This document shows positions 1 to 10,165 of a stretch of DNA of 64,000 nt, piece by piece (position 1 is the stretch's first letter; each line of letters starts with the position of its first letter). Location of the stretch: positions 103,061 through 167,060 of the forward strand of contig JACQFQ010000024.1 in assembly GCA_016199985.1 (NCBI GenBank), in the 5' to 3' direction. The stretch comes from Verrucomicrobiota bacterium. Its GTDB lineage: Bacteria; Verrucomicrobiota; Verrucomicrobiia; Limisphaerales; UBA11320. The position numbers and the translations under genes were made by a program. Under the pieces are notes generated by a model, which was given only the letters and a program-made list of their open reading frames with translations, was not told where the DNA came from and searched no databases.

Positions 1-3000
1 ACGAGGTTTGTGCCCTGGCGCAGGAGCGCAGGAGGGACGTTCGTGCTGAAGAACTGGGTCTCCGCTTGCTTGCTCACGGTGGAGCTCGCCAGCGTGAGGA
101 AGCCAATGGTCCCCGTCGGCATGTTGCTGCGGAACACTTCCACACCGTTCAGATACACCACGCCGCCATCGTCACGCATCAGGCTTACGGTGAGGTTTGT
201 GACGGCGGACGGAACGTCGAGCTGGAATCTCCGCCTGAAATAGGAGGTGATGAAGAAGTTGTTGGTCGGGCCTGACTGGATCACGGTGGCCTCGGGGCGG
301 CCTTCCACGGCGTCGCCGTAGCCCAGCTCCGCGGGTCCCTCCGCCCACGCATCGTCGTCGAACAGGAGCCCCCGCCATGCCGTGCCCTGATCGGTCCCTG
401 TGTCGAGATAGCGCCACACAGCGCCCGTGCTGACGAGGCTGATCACAGGACTGGGCGGCGGCGGCGGCGGCAGGACCGTGATCGCGACGGTCGCAGTGGC
501 CGTCGACGCGCCGCGATTGTCCACCGCCACGGCGCGAAGCGTATGCGCGCCCGCCGACGCGCCATTCCAGTCGAAGAGATACGGGCTGTTCGACGCGCGC
601 GCCAGCGATTGTGCCCCGTCAAAGAAATCGACGAAGGAGACCGATCCGTCCGAGTCCGAAGCCGAAGCCGAGAGGCTGACGACAGCCCCCAGCGCGAAGA
701 TGGCGTTGTTGGTCGGGCTCAGCAGCGTTACTTGGGGCGGGACGTTGGGAATCGGCGTGACCACCTTGAGGAGCGCCTCGCGGCTCCGTGTGCTTCCCAC
801 GGCGTTCTGAACGACCACAGAGTAGGCGCCGGCTTGATTGGCGGCGACCGCCGGGAGGCGCAGCACCGATCCCGTGACGCCGGTGATGAGTTTATTGGTG
901 TTGAAGAACCATTGATACGAGAGCGCGCCGGTCCCAATCGCCACAACACTAAAGGACGCGGGAGAACCATTGGTGACGGTGAGATCGGCGGGTTCCGTGA
1001 GCAGGATAGGCGGCGTGTTGACGACCGCCGTGAGCCCGAGGTCGAAAGCGGCGTCGTCTCCCGTGGGATTCGCCTGATGCAGCTCGACGGCGATCCAGTT
1101 GGTTCCCACGACGAGGTTCGCGACGTTCAGCTGATTGGTGAAGAAGCGCGTTTCGTCGTCGCCGGCGACCGGCGCGACGGCCGCGGTGCTGTAGTTCAGC
1201 CCCCCCGAAGGCAGGTTGTCGCGCACGACTCGGACGCCGTTGAAATAGATCGCGGCGCCGTCGTCCCTGAGCAGGCGGAGCTCGAGCCGAGTGATGGCGC
1301 TGAGGTTGCTCGCCACGAAGGACTGCCGGAAGTAGTGGGTCTGAACGCGATGGCTGGCGTCCGGACCCGCGTTCAGGAGCGTGGCCTCCGGACGGCCTTT
1401 CGCCGCGTTGCCGAAGCCCAGCAGGGCGCGCCCCGACGACCATTTGGAGTCGTTGAAGTCCGTCCGGCGCCAGGTTGTGCCAAGATCGACGCCCGCGTCG
1501 TTGTATTTCCAGACCGAGCCCGTGGCGATGAGCGTCTGCGTGATCCGGGTGGGAGGAACCACCGTGAGGCGAACGGGCGCTGATGTGCTCGCCAAACCGA
1601 GGTTGTCGGTGGCCACTGCGATGAGTTGATGGATGCCCGACGCCGCGTCCGGCCAATCCCACTGGTAAGGCGGCGCCGCGTCAGCGCCCAAAAGCGCGCC
1701 ATCGGCGTAAAACGCGACGCTGACGACCTGGCCGTCCTGATCCGAGGCGTTCGCCGCCAGTTGCACTGGCGTTCCGAGATCGGCGCGGGCGCCGTCCAGC
1801 GGCGTGGTGATCGCGACCGTCGGCGGGAGGTTCTGCGAGGGCTTCATCACCGCGAGCGTGGCGTTGGAGCTCGTCGCCGATCCAAACTCGTTGGTGACGT
1901 GGCAGCGATAGTCGCCCGCCTGCGCGGCGCCGACGTTCGAGAGCGAGAGCGTCGGGTTGGTGGCGTTCAAGAGGCGGTTCGTGTTGTTGAAAAGCCACTG
2001 ATACGACAGCGGCACGCCGCCGATGGCCACGATGGAGAATTGAACCTTCGCGCCATTGGTGACGCTCCGGCTGGTCGGCTGGAGCGTGATCTCCGGCACG
2101 GGCGGTTTCAGCCCTTCCAGGTCCAGGTCGAAGCTGAGATCGCTGCTTCGCGGCCCCGACTGGTGGATCTCGACCGCGAGCGTGTTCGCGCCGTTGCGCA
2201 ACGGGGCGTTGGTGATGGAACGCAGGACAAGGTTCGTCTCCGCGGCGCCATTGATCGCGGTGAGGGCGTAGTTCGTGAAATGGATGAGCCCGGCGCCCAT
2301 GTTGTCGCGGAACTGTTCGACGCCGTTGAGGTAAACCACGGCGCCGTCGTCGCGCAGCAGCTTGAACCGGATCACGGGCAGGAGCGCCGCCTGGTCGACA
2401 TTGAACGACTTACGGAAATAGGCCGCGGGATACTTGTTGTTGGGATCGGGGCCAAAGCCAATCACCGTGGCTTCGGGCCGTCCGTCCGCCGTGTCGCCAT
2501 AGCCCAGTTCCGCCGGTCCTGACTTCCACGCGGCATCGACATAATCCGGCGCGATCCACCCCGTTCCCAGATCGACCCCCGCGTCGTTGTATTTCCAAAC
2601 CGAGCCCCAGGCGATCAGGGGCACCGCCGTGGCCACAGGGGCGTCGATCTTCACGTTCACAACGGCGGATGTGGCGGCAAGGCCTTTGTCATCGGTAGCC
2701 ACGGCAAGCAACGAATGCTTCCCCATGCTCGCCGTCGCCCACGCATAGGAGAAGGGAGGGGCGAGGATCGTGGTCAAAAGGGTTTCGTCGGCGAACAGAT
2801 CCACGCGGAGGGGCCCGCTCTCGGGATCGTTGGCGTTCACTTGAAGCAGAAGCGGCAGGTCCGAGGCGCTGACCGTGCTTCCGTTGGTCGGCGTCACCCA
2901 GGCGATGGAGGGCGGTTGGTTGGCGACCCGGCCCACAACGGTGAGGATCGCCGGCGAACTCGTGGCGGCCCCAAATGGATTTGTCACCACCAGCGAGTAA

Positions 3001-3735
3001 GCCCCGCCCTGCGCGAGGGTCACGGCCGGGAGACTGAGCTGATCCGCGACGGCGCCCGCGAGCCGGTTGGTGGCGTTGAAGAACCACTGGTAGGAGAGAG
3101 GCGGGATCCCCAGAGCCTGACTGATGAACTGCGCGGACTGGCCGGCGTCAACCGTGAGGCTGTCGGGCTGATCCACGATCCGGGGACGGAGTCCCCGCGT
3201 TCCGCGAAGCTCCAGATCGAAGCTGATATCGGAGCTGTTCGTGGCGACCTGGTGAACTTCCACGGCAATGATGTTCGTCCCCGCAATCAGGACCGCCGGG
3301 CTCGGGTTGGTGGTGAAGTAAGTCGTCTCCGCCGCGCCTCCGACCGAAGTGGAAGCGAGGGTGGAGGGAGTGATGGCTCCGTCGGGCATATTGCTCCGGA
3401 ACACCTCCGTTCCGTTCAAGTACACCACCGCGCCGTCATCCCGAAGCAAACGGATGAGGAGGTTGGTATAGCTCCCGGGATCGCTGAGGAAAAACGCGTG
3501 GCGGAAATAGTAGCTGATGTAGCGGTTGTTCGGGTTCGGACCAAAGCCGATGAGGGTCGCCTCCGGACGTCCATCGGCTGTGTCGCCGTAGCCCAGCTCC
3601 GCCGGACCCTCATGCCATGCCGAGTCATCGAATCCGAGCTGCGTCCATGTCGCTCCCGGAAAGGCGCCGGTATCGAGATACTTCCAAACAGCGCCGGTGC
3701 TGACGAGGAAGGACGTGTTCGCGGTCGGCAGCGTC
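1..3735 (-). repeat. Four tandem copies of a ~1.1 kb Ig/Big/sandwich coding unit
   Basis: Within the protease gene, a unit of roughly 360 codons recurs at starts near 3700, 2620, 1530 and 450. Each copy has a sandwich domain that opens with an S-GAVWKY-D-G-like motif and contains GPAELGYGD, GRPEAT, LLRDDGA and a GTN..AVE.HQ ending. An Ig-like domain (SYQW.FN) and a Big_17-like domain (ISP.NG...DSDG) join successive copies. The fourth copy is cut by the window edge. The copies are diverged in sequence but keep their order, which points to old segmental duplication rather than a recent collapse or assembly repeat. Confidence 0.85.
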
Positions 3736-6700
3736 ACGGTGATCGACACCACGGAGGAGGTCCCCTGGGCGCCGAGGTTGTCCGTCGCGATCGCCGTCAA
3801 CTTATGCGTCCCCGCGGTCGGATCCACCCAGGCGAAGCGATAGGGCGCGGCCGTCGGCGACGCGAGGAGGACACCGTCCGAGTACAGGTCCACCCGCTTC
3901 ACTTGTCCGTCCGAATCCGCGGCCGAGACCTCCACGACGACCGGAAGATTGGACGCGGCGTAGGCTTTTCCGTTGGCCGGCGAGATCCAGCCGATCGAGG
4001 GTGGGTTGTTCGGAACGATCACGGTGAGCGTGGCGGGAAGGCTGGTCGCTCGTCCGTATCGGTTGCTCGCCACAAGCTGGTAGCTGCCATTCTGCGCGCC
4101 GGTCACGGCCTTCAGCGAGAGGATGGGACCCGTCCCGCCGGGCACCGGCGCGCTTTCATTGAAATACCACTGATAGCTCAGGGGCTGGGAGCCCGTCGCG
4201 GCGGACTGGAACGTCACGTCTGCGCCTTGGTTGACGGTCGCGTTCGCCGGTTGCTGGGTGATTGCCGGAGGAACGGCCACGGTCAGCGTCGCGGACGGGC
4301 TCGAGGTGGTTCCGAACGGGTTGGAGACCTGGACACGGTAAGTTCCTTCATCCGCCGGCGTCACGGCCGTCAGGCGAAGGGCGCTGTCGGTCGCGTTCGG
4401 AATGGGCGTGTTCGTGTTGAAGAACCATTGATAGGTCAGCGGGCTGCTGCCCAAGGCCACCACGGAGAATGTCGCCGGGTTGCCGTTGGTGGCGGTCTGC
4501 GAGAGAGGCGGCGTCACGATCTCGGGAGGCACGAGAATGGACAGCTGGGCGGGCGCGCTCGTGACACTGCCGTAACGGTTGGAGACGCGCGCCGAGTAAG
4601 GGCCCGCGTTCGACACACCGGCATGAGGCAGCGTGAGCAGGGGGCTGGTCGCGTTGGCGATCGCGTTCGTCTCCTGGAAGAACCACGCGTAGGAAATTGG
4701 CGCGGTTCCTCCCGCGGCAACGGAGAACGAGGCGGCATTCCCGTTGGTGACCGCGATGCTCTGAGGTTGTGAAACAATCCTCGCCGGCTCGAAGCATCCG
4801 CCTCCGCCGTCCAGGCACTGGATCGTCGATAGGTTCAGCGCCCAGCAAACGATGGATCCGGAGTCCGGCTCCGCGACGTCGCTGGCCCGCAGCTTCCAAA
4901 CGCCGTTGACCTGGGGCCCAATCGCGCCCGCGAACACGGACAAAGGCTGCTGCGGTTTGTAGACGCCAACAAAAGGCGCCAGGCCCAGCGCGAGCTCCTG
5001 GGTGGCGGCGTCATCGAATACGGTTTGAGCGCCGCAGGAAGCTCCATAGTTCTGCCCCGCGTTCCCGTTGCGGGAGGACAGCAGCACCTCCGTGCCGTCG
5101 GGACCGACCAGCGTGAGGATGAGGTCGGAAACGTAGGTGTGCGCGACGTGCGCCGACACCGATACGCTGGCGAGCGGGAGGCCGATGCCCGACACCGCGA
5201 TGGTGGATTCCCCCGTGCCGAGGTCAGGCACGGGGACCGGCGCGCCCGAGGATTCGAACACAACGGCCGGGGCGACGCCGACCGGCGTTGTGGCGACGAC
5301 GAATTGCTGCGTGACGGAGGAGGCGTTGACGCTTGTGAGAATCAGCTCGAGCGTGACGATCTCATTGCAGACAAAATCGGGAGAGGTGCTGACCATGAAC
5401 GGAAGCAGGTTCGTGGCGGCCCCGCCGGCGGGAACATCCGGGAAAGCGATGGGCGCAGGATCGGTCGTCACACTCGGCGAAAGGCTGCGCAGAGCGCCGG
5501 TCACGCCCTTGGCCGACGGGCCGGCCGCGCCAATGCGGTTACGGATTTCAAGGTGGAGCTGGTTGCACTCGTTCGCGTCGATCGTGCCGTTTCCGTTCCC
5601 GCCGTTCACCGTGGCTGCGGCGAAGGCGAGCCTTGGCGCAGGGGTGGGAGCGGCCTCGACCAACGTTGGCGCCATCAGAATCCCGGCGCCCGTGGTCGCG
5701 TCGAAGCCCGGGGGATCCACGTCGAGCGCGGCCGCGCTGATCAAGCCGCGCGCCTGGGTCGCGGTGAGCGCGGGATTGTAGGACAGGAGCAGGGCCGCGA
5801 TCGCGGCGGCGTGCGGCGCGGCCGCCGAGGTGCCGAAGAAATGTTCAAAGCCGGGGATGGACGTCGACACGCCGTCGGCCGCGGTGAGATCGGGCTTCTG
5901 GAGCACCTTGCCTCCAGTCGAGGTCAGATTGCCAGGGGTGATGGCCGTGCCGTCCGGGTTGTAGAAGATGCGTCGAGGGCCGTCAGAGCTGAACAATTCG
6001 GCCGTGTTCGCCGCGCCGCCCACAAAGGGCAGGACTGGGGAACGGACCCAAGTGGCGGCGACCGAAAACGCGTTGGCGGCGCCGGAGGCGTTGTGGCCGC
6101 GAACGGCGCCGGAGGTGGAGAAAGCCAATCGGCCCCGCCCTACGCTGAGCCAGAGAAACCGGGAGGCGCCCGACACTTTCACGATCACGATCTGGTTGCC
6201 TTCTGAAATCGAGGGCAGGCTTTCGTAGGGATCGTCGTTGCCGTTCTGGATGTTCGTGGAGCTCGCGATCACATTGCCCGCGCCGTCGAGGACGAACACA
6301 TCGTAGTCGTTTGCCGATTTTCCCAGCGGGTCGTTCCAGAAGAAATCGAGGCGCTTGCTCGTGCCTCCAGGGACAACGGTGTTCGTTGCGGAGCCTCCAA
6401 AATCGTGCAACCGCCCGCCACGCCCGAGGCTCGTCGCGCCCCCGTCCTTGAAGTCGCCTTCCCACACGCTCGAGGTTCCGTCGCTCTTGTGCCCGCCATT
6501 CCCGGCGGCTGAGAAATAAAGCGCGCCCGACGCGGACACGTCGCTCACGGCCTGGGCGATGGGTCCGTCCTGGAACGGCGACTCGCTGAAGTAGCTCACG
6601 TCGTCGACGATGATCTGGCATCCCGCGGCGCGGAGCGCGCGGATGTTGTCGGCGAAGGAGGCGACGCCATTGAAAGCGCTCGCGAAATACAAGGTCGCGT

Positions 6701-7454
6701 CCGGCGCGAGATCGTGGACGATCTCCAACATCGCCGTGCCCTCCCCAACGCCGGCGCCGGCCTGCCCGAGGATCACGTTGACGTCGGGCGGCAGCTCGCC
6801 GCGCGCCTGGGATTCCGCGAGATGATCGACGCTGTCCGACAGAACGCCAACCTTCACGCCCAAGCCGCCAATCCCGTAGGCGGCGCGGGCGACGTCGGCC
6901 TTGTGGGTGATGTCGCCCTCGGAGTCGATGGGGCCGGTGTTCGTGGTGGCCTCGTCTGCGGGCCTGATCCGCTCAACCCCCGCGTGCGCCGCGAGAGCTT
7001 CGAGCGCCGCGATGGGGACCAGCGCACGGATCGCGCGGTGTCTGGGCCAACTTCCGACGACCCGTCCCCCGTGGTCCGAGATCGCCTGCATCAGGGCGGG
7101 CGTCACGTCTCCACGGACGTCGATGAGCACCGACAGGCCGCGTACCTGGGCGATGCGCGCCCGGACATGCGGCGCCCCGGGGGCGGACGGCTCGCCGCGA
7201 TGTTCTCGGCCCAGGTAGAGCAGCTGCGAATCCAGCTTTCGCTGCGCGGGGGTCCGCCGCAGTTTCTCCTGCCCCAGCGCCCAAATCTGATCCTCGGTGT
7301 GAGGGGCGAGCGCGGCGGAGAGGCTGAGAGAAAGGAGGAGGCACTGCGCGATCAGGAAGCTTGCGGAGAGGACTCTCCTCTTAAGGAACCAAGCCCAGGT
7401 TTCGGTTGCGGATTCCCCACGCTCCTCTTGGGGGAACGGATAACGATGGTTCAT
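1..7454 (-). CDS. Giant secreted sedolisin/subtilisin-like protease with P-domain and Ig-type repeats (3' end outside window)
   Basis: The frame is open from ATG at 7454 to the window edge (at least 2,484 codons), so the C-terminus is missing. The N-terminus has a KRR n-region and a long hydrophobic stretch, a probable Sec signal. The catalytic domain spans about aa 90-600: Asp in VGVLSDSVD (~aa 205), GEGTAMLEIVHDLAP (~237), an oxyanion-type Asn in SAAGNGG, and nucleophile Ser in GTSAAAPHAAA (~541). The residue matching the His of subtilisin HGT is Glu, as in the Ser-Glu-Asp (sedolisin/S53-like) group. A proprotein-convertase P-domain follows (~735-880), then three Ig-like domains (~887-1145). 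After that, Ig, Big_17-like and an approximately 175-aa sandwich domain with LRDDGAVVYLNG and GTN..AVE.HQ motifs alternate to the edge. Likely an extracellular protease or adhesin; substrate unknown. Confidence 0.9.
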   Translation of the reverse strand, partial: MNHRYPFPQEERGESATETWAWFLKRRVLSASFLIAQCLLLSLSLSAALAPHTEDQIWALGQEKLRRTPAQRKLDSQLLYLGREHRGEPSAPGAPHVRARIAQVRGLSVLIDVRGDVTPALMQAISDHGGRVVGSWPRHRAIRALVPIAALEALAAHAGVERIRPADEATTNTGPIDSEGDITHKADVARAAYGIGGLGVKVGVLSDSVDHLAESQARGELPPDVNVILGQAGAGVGEGTAMLEIVHDLAPDATLYFASAFNGVASFADNIRALRAAGCQIIVDDVSYFSESPFQDGPIAQAVSDVSASGALYFSAAGNGGHKSDGTSSVWEGDFKDGGATSLGRGGRLHDFGGSATNTVVPGGTSKRLDFFWNDPLGKSANDYDVFVLDGAGNVIASSTNIQNGNDDPYESLPSISEGNQIVIVKVSGASRFLWLSVGRGRLAFSTSGAVRGHNASGAANAFSVAATWVRSPVLPFVGGAANTAELFSSDGPRRIFYNPDGTAITPGNLTSTGGKVLQKPDLTAADGVSTSIPGFEHFFGTSAAAPHAAAIAALLLSYNPALTATQARGLISAAALDVDPPGFDATTGAGILMAPTLVEAAPTPAPRLAFAAATVNGGNGNGTIDANECNQLHLEIRNRIGAAGPSAKGVTGALRSLSPSVTTDPAPIAFPDVPAGGAATNLLPFMVSTSPDFVCNEIVTLELILTSVNASSVTQQFVVATTPVGVAPAVVFESSGAPVPVPDLGTGESTIAVSGIGLPLASVSVSAHVAHTYVSDLILTLVGPDGTEVLLSSRNGNAGQNYGASCGAQTVFDDAATQELALGLAPFVGVYKPQQPLSVFAGAIGPQVNGVWKLRASDVAEPDSGSIVCWALNLSTIQCLDGGGGCFEPARIVSQPQSIAVTNGNAASFSVAAGGTAPISYAWFFQETNAIANATSPLLTLPHAGVSNAGPYSARVSNRYGSVTSAPAQLSILVPPEIVTPPLSQTATNGNPATFSVVALGSSPLTYQWFFNTNTPIPNATDSALRLTAVTPADEGTYRVQVSNPFGTTSSPSATLTVAVPPAITQQPANATVNQGADVTFQSAATGSQPLSYQWYFNESAPVPGGTGPILSLKAVTGAQNGSYQLVASNRYGRATSLPATLTVIVPNNPPSIGWISPANGKAYAASNLPVVVEVSAADSDGQVKRVDLYSDGVLLASPTAAPYRFAWVDPTAGTHKLTAIATDNLGAQGTSSVVSITVTLPTANTSFLVSTGAVWKYLDTGAFPGATWTQLGFDDSAWHEGPAELGYGDTADGRPEATLIGFGPNPNNRYISYYFRHAFFLSDPGSYTNLLIRLLRDDGAVVYLNGTEVFRSNMPDGAITPSTLASTSVGGAAETTYFTTNPSPAVLIAGTNIIAVEVHQVATNSSDISFDLELRGTRGLRPRIVDQPDSLTVDAGQSAQFISQALGIPPLSYQWFFNATNRLAGAVADQLSLPAVTLAQGGAYSLVVTNPFGAATSSPAILTVVGRVANQPPSIAWVTPTNGSTVSASDLPLLLQVNANDPESGPLRVDLFADETLLTTILAPPFSYAWATASMGKHSLLAVATDDKGLAATSAVVNVKIDAPVATAVPLIAWGSVWKYNDAGVDLGTGWIAPDYVDAAWKSGPAELGYGDTADGRPEATVIGFGPDPNNKYPAAYFRKSFNVDQAALLPVIRFKLLRDDGAVVYLNGVEQFRDNMGAGLIHFTNYALTAINGAAETNLVLRSITNAPLRNGANTLAVEIHQSGPRSSDLSFDLDLEGLKPPVPEITLQPTSRSVTNGAKVQFSIVAIGGVPLSYQWLFNNTNRLLNATNPTLSLSNVGAAQAGDYRCHVTNEFGSATSSNATLAVMKPSQNLPPTVAITTPLDGARADLGTPVQLAANASDQDGQVVSVAFYADGALLGADAAPPYQWDWPDAASGIHQLIAVATDNLGLASTSAPVRLTVVPPTRITQTLIATGSVWKYNDAGVDLGTTWRRTDFNDSKWSSGRALLGFGNAAKGRPEATLLNAGPDASHRVQTHYFRQSFVASNLSAITRLELRLLRDDGAAIYFNGVRVVRDNLPSGGLNYSTAAVAPVAGDDETRFFTNQLNVANLVVGTNWIAVELHQANPTGDDAAFDLGLTAVVNTPPILLTEPADLTVTNGSPASFSVVAIGTGALSYQWFFNTNKLITGVTGSVLRLPAVAANQAGAYSVVVQNAVGSTRSREALLKVVTPIPNVPPQVTLLSPTNNAIFALGAVVSLSASASDSDGSVSFVDFFDGAQSLARASNSPYLFDWNGASAGAHTLRAVAVDNRGASTATATVAITVLPPPPPPSPVISLVSTGAVWRYLDTGTDQGTAWRGLLFDDDAWAEGPAELGYGDAVEGRPEATVIQSGPTNNFFITSYFRRRFQLDVPSAVTNLTVSLMRDDGGVVYLNGVEVFRSNMPTGTIGFLTLASSTVSKQAETQFFSTNVPPALLRQGTNL

Positions 7455-7632
7455 AACAAACTGACTGTCATGCCCGTTTCTCCCGCATCCCGGGGCAAGT
7501 GAGACAATCCTGCGAGACGTGGACTCGTGCAGAATCAAGGGTGATTAAGGCTTCGGCGAATTTAGGAGGTCGAGCGAAGGAAGACAAGAAGAAGCCTCGC
7601 CCAAAAAAGGGGGGATCGCCGAACCCGTCCCA

Positions 7633-8400
7633 TTATGAGACAGAGACCGGCAGGTTGCGAAGCCAACCGTCGCCATCGGCCATCACCACGGACCCAATGG
7701 AGTCCACTTGGGAACAGTAGGCCACATCCGCCGCGAGCTCGGGAATCCTCAGGAGACGGCGTCCGTTTTGGGACGCGGCGAGCGCCTCGGCCAGGTTCGT
7801 GGAGGCGGCGTCGAAGAGCCCTCGCGCCATGGGGGCGGAGTCATCGTGGTCCAGTGCGCCGTGATGCCGGGCGAGCAGGGAGGAAAGCGCGCCGGCCGCG
7901 AGGGCGTCCTCGTAGGCGGCGTTCTCGTGAGTCCCGCTGCACACCAGCAGAACGCGCGAAGCTCCCAGGGTGGGGATGCGGCGGGCCGTGGCGGAGAGGT
8001 TGAGGAAGCTCGACGCCAGAACGCAACGCGCGTGGCGGCAGGCCTGCAGGGCCCTGGTTCCGTTGGTGGTGGTGATCGCGATGTGACGGCCTCGAACGCG
8101 GCTCGCGGTGAACTCGCGGGGTGAATTGCCCAGGTCGAACTCGACGCCGCCGGTGATCGAACGTCCGATGCGGAGTCCGTCGCGTTCCCCGGCGAGGAGA
8201 ACCGAGGGGTCCGCGGCGCGGACGGCGAGCGCCTCATCGATCTCGCGCACGGGCAGGATCGCCTCCGCGCCCTGATCCAGCGCCGAGACGATGGAGGTGG
8301 TGGCGCGAAGGATGTCGAACACCACGCAGACCGAGTCGTCGAGGGATTGAGCGGCTAGAGCGGAGAAATCCGCGGGCGTGAAAAGAACCGAGACTTTCAT
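7633..8400 (-). CDS. comB: ComB-family 2-phosphosulfolactate phosphatase
   Basis: 255 aa, full length for the family (PF04029). The conserved segments are visible: FDILRATTSIVSAL near the N-terminus (aa ~29), LAGERDGL (~69), and ITTTNGTRAL (~108). In methanogens the enzyme removes phosphate from 2-phosphosulfolactate on the way to coenzyme M. Many bacteria without coenzyme M carry homologues that probably make sulfolactate or act on a related phosphate ester. It lies 39 bp downstream of an MFS permease on the same strand, so co-transcription is likely and a transported sulfonate or organic acid is a reasonable but unproven link. ATG at 8400 begins directly with the conserved first strand. No other coenzyme M genes are in the window. 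Confidence 0.88.
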   Translation of the reverse strand: MKVSVLFTPADFSALAAQSLDDSVCVVFDILRATTSIVSALDQGAEAILPVREIDEALAVRAADPSVLLAGERDGLRIGRSITGGVEFDLGNSPREFTASRVRGRHIAITTTNGTRALQACRHARCVLASSFLNLSATARRIPTLGASRVLLVCSGTHENAAYEDALAAGALSSLLARHHGALDHDDSAPMARGLFDAASTNLAEALAASQNGRRLLRIPELAADVAYCSQVDSIGSVVMADGDGWLRNLPVSVS

Positions 8401-8439
8401 GAAAACAGCGACGCGCGCATCGCGGCCGATACACCATTT

Positions 8440-9816
8440 TCAGCCGGCGCTGTCAACTTCGAGCCGATTTCCGCCTCTCGAAATGGGTTGCGCGGCGCGT
8501 TGCCCGGAGGGACTCCGCAGGCCCGCGACCAACAACGCCGCCACCAGCGCCGTTGAGCCGAGAAAGTAGAGGCCGACCGCATTCGACCCCCGGCTCTGTT
8601 CCAGCCATGTTTTTACATTAGGCGCCGCGATGCCGCCCAGATTCCCCAGCGCGTTGATCATGGCGATGCCAGCCGCCGCGGCGACGCCGCCGAAATAGTC
8701 GGTCACGAAGGTCCAGAAGATCGGCTGCGCCGTGATGATTCCCGCCGTGGTCAGGCACAGCGCCGCGACAGCCCAAGCCGGCGGAAGATGGGCGGAGAGC
8801 GCCAGCCCGATGGCGATGGAGGCCAGGGAGATGATGGCGAAGGTTCGGCGATACCCGGTCCGCATCGCCAGGTCCGGCCAGAAGGAGCCGGCCGCGATCG
8901 CGCAGGCCCAGGGGATCGCCGAGACGAATCCCACGAGCAGCCCGACCTTGACCCCCATCAGCGCGCTCACCTGCGTTGGCAGATAGAACGCCACGCCGTA
9001 GCCGCTGACCTGGATGAGAAAGTAGATCGCCGCGAAGTGAAGCAGGCGCGGGTTGCGGAATACCGCGCCCAGTGTCACGGCGCCGCGAGATTCTTTCGCC
9101 GCCTCCTCCGCGGCGATCACCCGGGTCAAGGCCTCGCGCTCGGCCGGCGGCATCCAGGACGCGTTGGAAGGGCGATCGGTCAGATAGAAGTAAGCCCAGA
9201 CGCCCACCAGGCTGGCCATGATTCCTTCGACGACGAACATCAGCTGCCATCCTTGCAGCCCCAATGTTCCGTCCAGATCCAGGAGAAAGCCCGACAGCGG
9301 GCCGCCGAGCATCATGCCGAGCGGCGAGCCGAAATAGAAAACGGCCATGATCTGGCCGCGAACCTGCGCTGGGAACCAATAGGTGAGATAGAGAATCGAT
9401 CCTGGGAAAAAGCCGGCCTCGGCCGCGCCCAGGAAGAACCGCACGATGGAGAAGGAAGCGTGGGTGTTGGCGAACATCATGCCTGCGGAAATCAGCCCCC
9501 AGGTTACCATGATCCGCGCCATCCATCTGCGGGCGCCGACACGATGGAGGATGAGGTTGCTGGGCAGTTCGCAGAGCGCGTAAGCCAGGAAGAAGATGCC
9601 CGCGCCGTAGGCGAAGGCGGAGTCGTCAATGCCGGTGGCGGCTTGGTAGGCCTGCTTGGCGTAAGCGATGTTGGCCCTGTCGAGGTAGCAGAGCAGATAC
9701 ATCAGCAGCAGGAAGGGGATGAGCCGCCATTTTGCCCTGCGGATGGCTAGGTCAAGAACCTTCGGGTCGTGGCTCGATTGCATGGTGGAGGTGGAATGAG
9801 TCTCGTGATTCCTCAT
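8440..9816 (-). CDS. MFS permease, anion:cation symporter (ACS)-like
   Basis: 458 aa with about 12 hydrophobic segments. Family motifs seen are YLDRANIAYAK in helix 1, ELPSNLILHRVGARRW after helix 2, and LGAAEAGFFPG in helix 4, the pattern of ACS-family transporters for small organic anions (tartrate, phthalate, glucarate-type). It acts in the inner membrane as a proton-coupled symporter by family analogy; the substrate cannot be read from sequence. An internal ATG at 9783 (residue 12) is an equally good start because neither site has a clear ribosome-binding sequence. The downstream ComB-like gene suggests a phosphosulfonate-related or other acid metabolite as the pair's context, which is inference only. 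Confidence 0.88.
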   Translation of the reverse strand: MRNHETHSTSTMQSSHDPKVLDLAIRRAKWRLIPFLLLMYLLCYLDRANIAYAKQAYQAATGIDDSAFAYGAGIFFLAYALCELPSNLILHRVGARRWMARIMVTWGLISAGMMFANTHASFSIVRFFLGAAEAGFFPGSILYLTYWFPAQVRGQIMAVFYFGSPLGMMLGGPLSGFLLDLDGTLGLQGWQLMFVVEGIMASLVGVWAYFYLTDRPSNASWMPPAEREALTRVIAAEEAAKESRGAVTLGAVFRNPRLLHFAAIYFLIQVSGYGVAFYLPTQVSALMGVKVGLLVGFVSAIPWACAIAAGSFWPDLAMRTGYRRTFAIISLASIAIGLALSAHLPPAWAVAALCLTTAGIITAQPIFWTFVTDYFGGVAAAAGIAMINALGNLGGIAAPNVKTWLEQSRGSNAVGLYFLGSTALVAALLVAGLRSPSGQRAAQPISRGGNRLEVDSAG

Positions 9817-10165
9817 GACGGGCGCAAGCCGCCTCGTCGAATAAGAAGCATCCTCCCACGATCCGGAAGCCCGAACCCGGAGGGCTCACAGCGATGCGCC
9901 GGCAGGTTCTCGTTGCCAGGTCTTCTCAGACGAGGGCGTCCGGGAAAGCGAGGGAATCCTCAGCCCAATCCCTCATTGCGGTTTGCCCGAAATCTGCATA
10001 ACGTTCCCAAGACCCTCGACCTATGCCGTGCGCCCGCCGACCACTGATGCTTGCGTGCACCCGATCCCATCCCCGTGACCGGATACGCGCGATGGGAATG
10101 TCGTTTCCCAAGCTTCGAGTCCGCCGTGAACGGTTTTTCACCAACCTCCGAAATCAACCGCAACC
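9817..10165. other. Intergenic region between divergent genes
   Basis: About 350 bp separating the MFS permease (-) from the S74 repeat protein (+). It must hold both promoters, but I found no convincing -35/-10 pair or operator. Short reading frames here have no recognisable content. Confidence 0.5.

Noticed and set aside
2715..4772. Long open frame on + strand (685 codons)
   Set aside because: It is antisense to the Ig/sandwich repeats of the giant protease and reads as Arg/Gly/Asp-rich low-complexity sequence, as expected from GC-rich codon shadows.
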